From positions 1 to 5,891 of the forward strand of contig JAISBK010000147.1 in NCBI GenBank assembly GCA_031266255.1: a stretch of 5,891 nt of DNA, written 5' to 3'. Made by a program: the position numbers and the translations under genes. Position 1 is the stretch's first letter, and every line of letters begins with the position of its first letter. Below the pieces are notes generated by a model. That model searched no databases, was not told the origin of the DNA, and worked only from the letters and a program-made list of their open reading frames with translations. Of the stretch, positions 5,498-5,891 are shown piece after piece. The stretch comes from Treponema sp. GTDB lineage: Bacteria > Spirochaetota > Spirochaetia > Treponematales > Breznakiellaceae.

Positions 5498-5891
5498 AAA
5501 AGTAATGGTTTGATCGATAGCTGCCTTGGCATCTACTACGATGGAAAAGTCAAGTTTTGCGCCCTCAGTAAGGCGGTTAATCTTGAGGGTTGCATCATCC
5601 TTCACGAGGATTTTAAATTGGGGGTTAAAAGGATAGGTCACAGCCTCCTTATCAAACTCTGTAATTATACCTTCAGGAGGACTATCTCCGTTTAATTCCC
5701 AAATATGACCATCATTTCCGTTCGTTATTTTCCCCGTGAACAAGCTCAACCCATCAATGATGTCATTTTTGTAGTTATAATAACCAATCGTAACTTCATC
5801 CACGCCTTGCAGCAAATCATCATCTGCCTTGCCGGATCTGCCGAATAAATCGCTGCTGCCCGAATCGGAGATACTCTCCAAAGGTTTTAGC
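5495..5891 (-). CDS. Hypothetical protein, C-terminal part (5' end outside window)
   Basis: The frame is open from the right edge (L-K-P-L-E-S-I-S on the minus strand) to TAA 5497-5495, giving 131 residues of a longer protein. The TTG at 5881 is in frame but has no ribosome site, so I treat the gene as entering from outside. The visible part starts with an acidic, Ser/Gly-rich stretch (SDSGSSDLFGRSGKADDD). It continues with short beta-prone segments separated by Gly/Asn/Asp turns: VTIGYYNY, LFTGKITNG, FKILVKDD, LDFSIVVDA. There is no cysteine or membrane helix, and it ends QTITF. This composition suits an exported beta-rich domain, for instance part of a lipoprotein or surface protein, but the signal peptide that would prove export is not in view. 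I do not recognise the family. It is tightly coupled to the outer-membrane barrel gene, which hints at partnership in the envelope. Confidence 0.65.
   Translation of the reverse strand, partial: LKPLESISDSGSSDLFGRSGKADDDLLQGVDEVTIGYYNYKNDIIDGLSLFTGKITNGNDGHIWELNGDSPPEGIITEFDKEAVTYPFNPQFKILVKDDATLKINRLTEGAKLDFSIVVDAKAAIDQTITF

Noticed and set aside
5485..5532. Longer start for the outer-membrane protein at 5532
   Set aside because: It would add 16 residues before a classic signal peptide and lies within the coding end of the preceding gene. The strong AAGGAGGAG just ahead of 5484 indicates the shorter form.
5495..5881. Taking TTG 5881 as the true start of the right-edge gene
   Set aside because: The frame continues open to the window edge, no ribosome site precedes the TTG, and the resulting protein would lack a signal peptide. 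A 5'-truncated gene is more likely.

Overview
The window looks like chromosomal DNA from a spirochaete, most likely a Treponema-type organism. This is inferred from the style of the chemoreceptor tail, the PBP1A and the small exported and outer-membrane proteins, together with a roughly balanced GC content. No rRNA or species-diagnostic marker is present, so the assignment is tentative. There is no tRNA, rRNA, CRISPR array, complete insertion sequence or phage gene that I can support.

Layout on the plus strand: the window opens inside the 3' end of a methyl-accepting chemotaxis protein (1-276). A 195-base gap follows (277-471). It holds a strong Shine-Dalgarno directly after the chemoreceptor stop, a coding-like but start-less reading frame ending at 419 (probably a decayed small gene), a GC-rich stem-loop, and a possible promoter and leader structure. 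Then comes a complete class A penicillin-binding protein of the PBP1A type (472-3030), with glycosyltransferase and transpeptidase motifs intact.

Layout on the minus strand, read from right to left: the 3' part of an unknown gene that enters from the right edge (5891-5495), a predicted outer-membrane beta-barrel with a clear signal peptide (5484-4285), and a 12-helix major facilitator transporter (4256-3027). The spacings are 10 and 28 bases, so these three probably form one operon, with the first two translationally coupled. The unknown, the barrel and the inner-membrane carrier together could be a cross-envelope transport unit. That is inference from position only.

The PBP1A gene and the transporter gene converge and share their last bases (TTAA, 3027-3030), leaving no room for a terminator between them. 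The other striking point is an uninterrupted run of nine G within the PBP1A gene, past the catalytic domains. Slippage there would remove the acidic C-terminal tail but leave both enzymatic domains. Most of the window is otherwise ordinary housekeeping and envelope sequence. I found no convincing evidence of a wholly new system; the operon of unknown envelope proteins is the best candidate for something undescribed.
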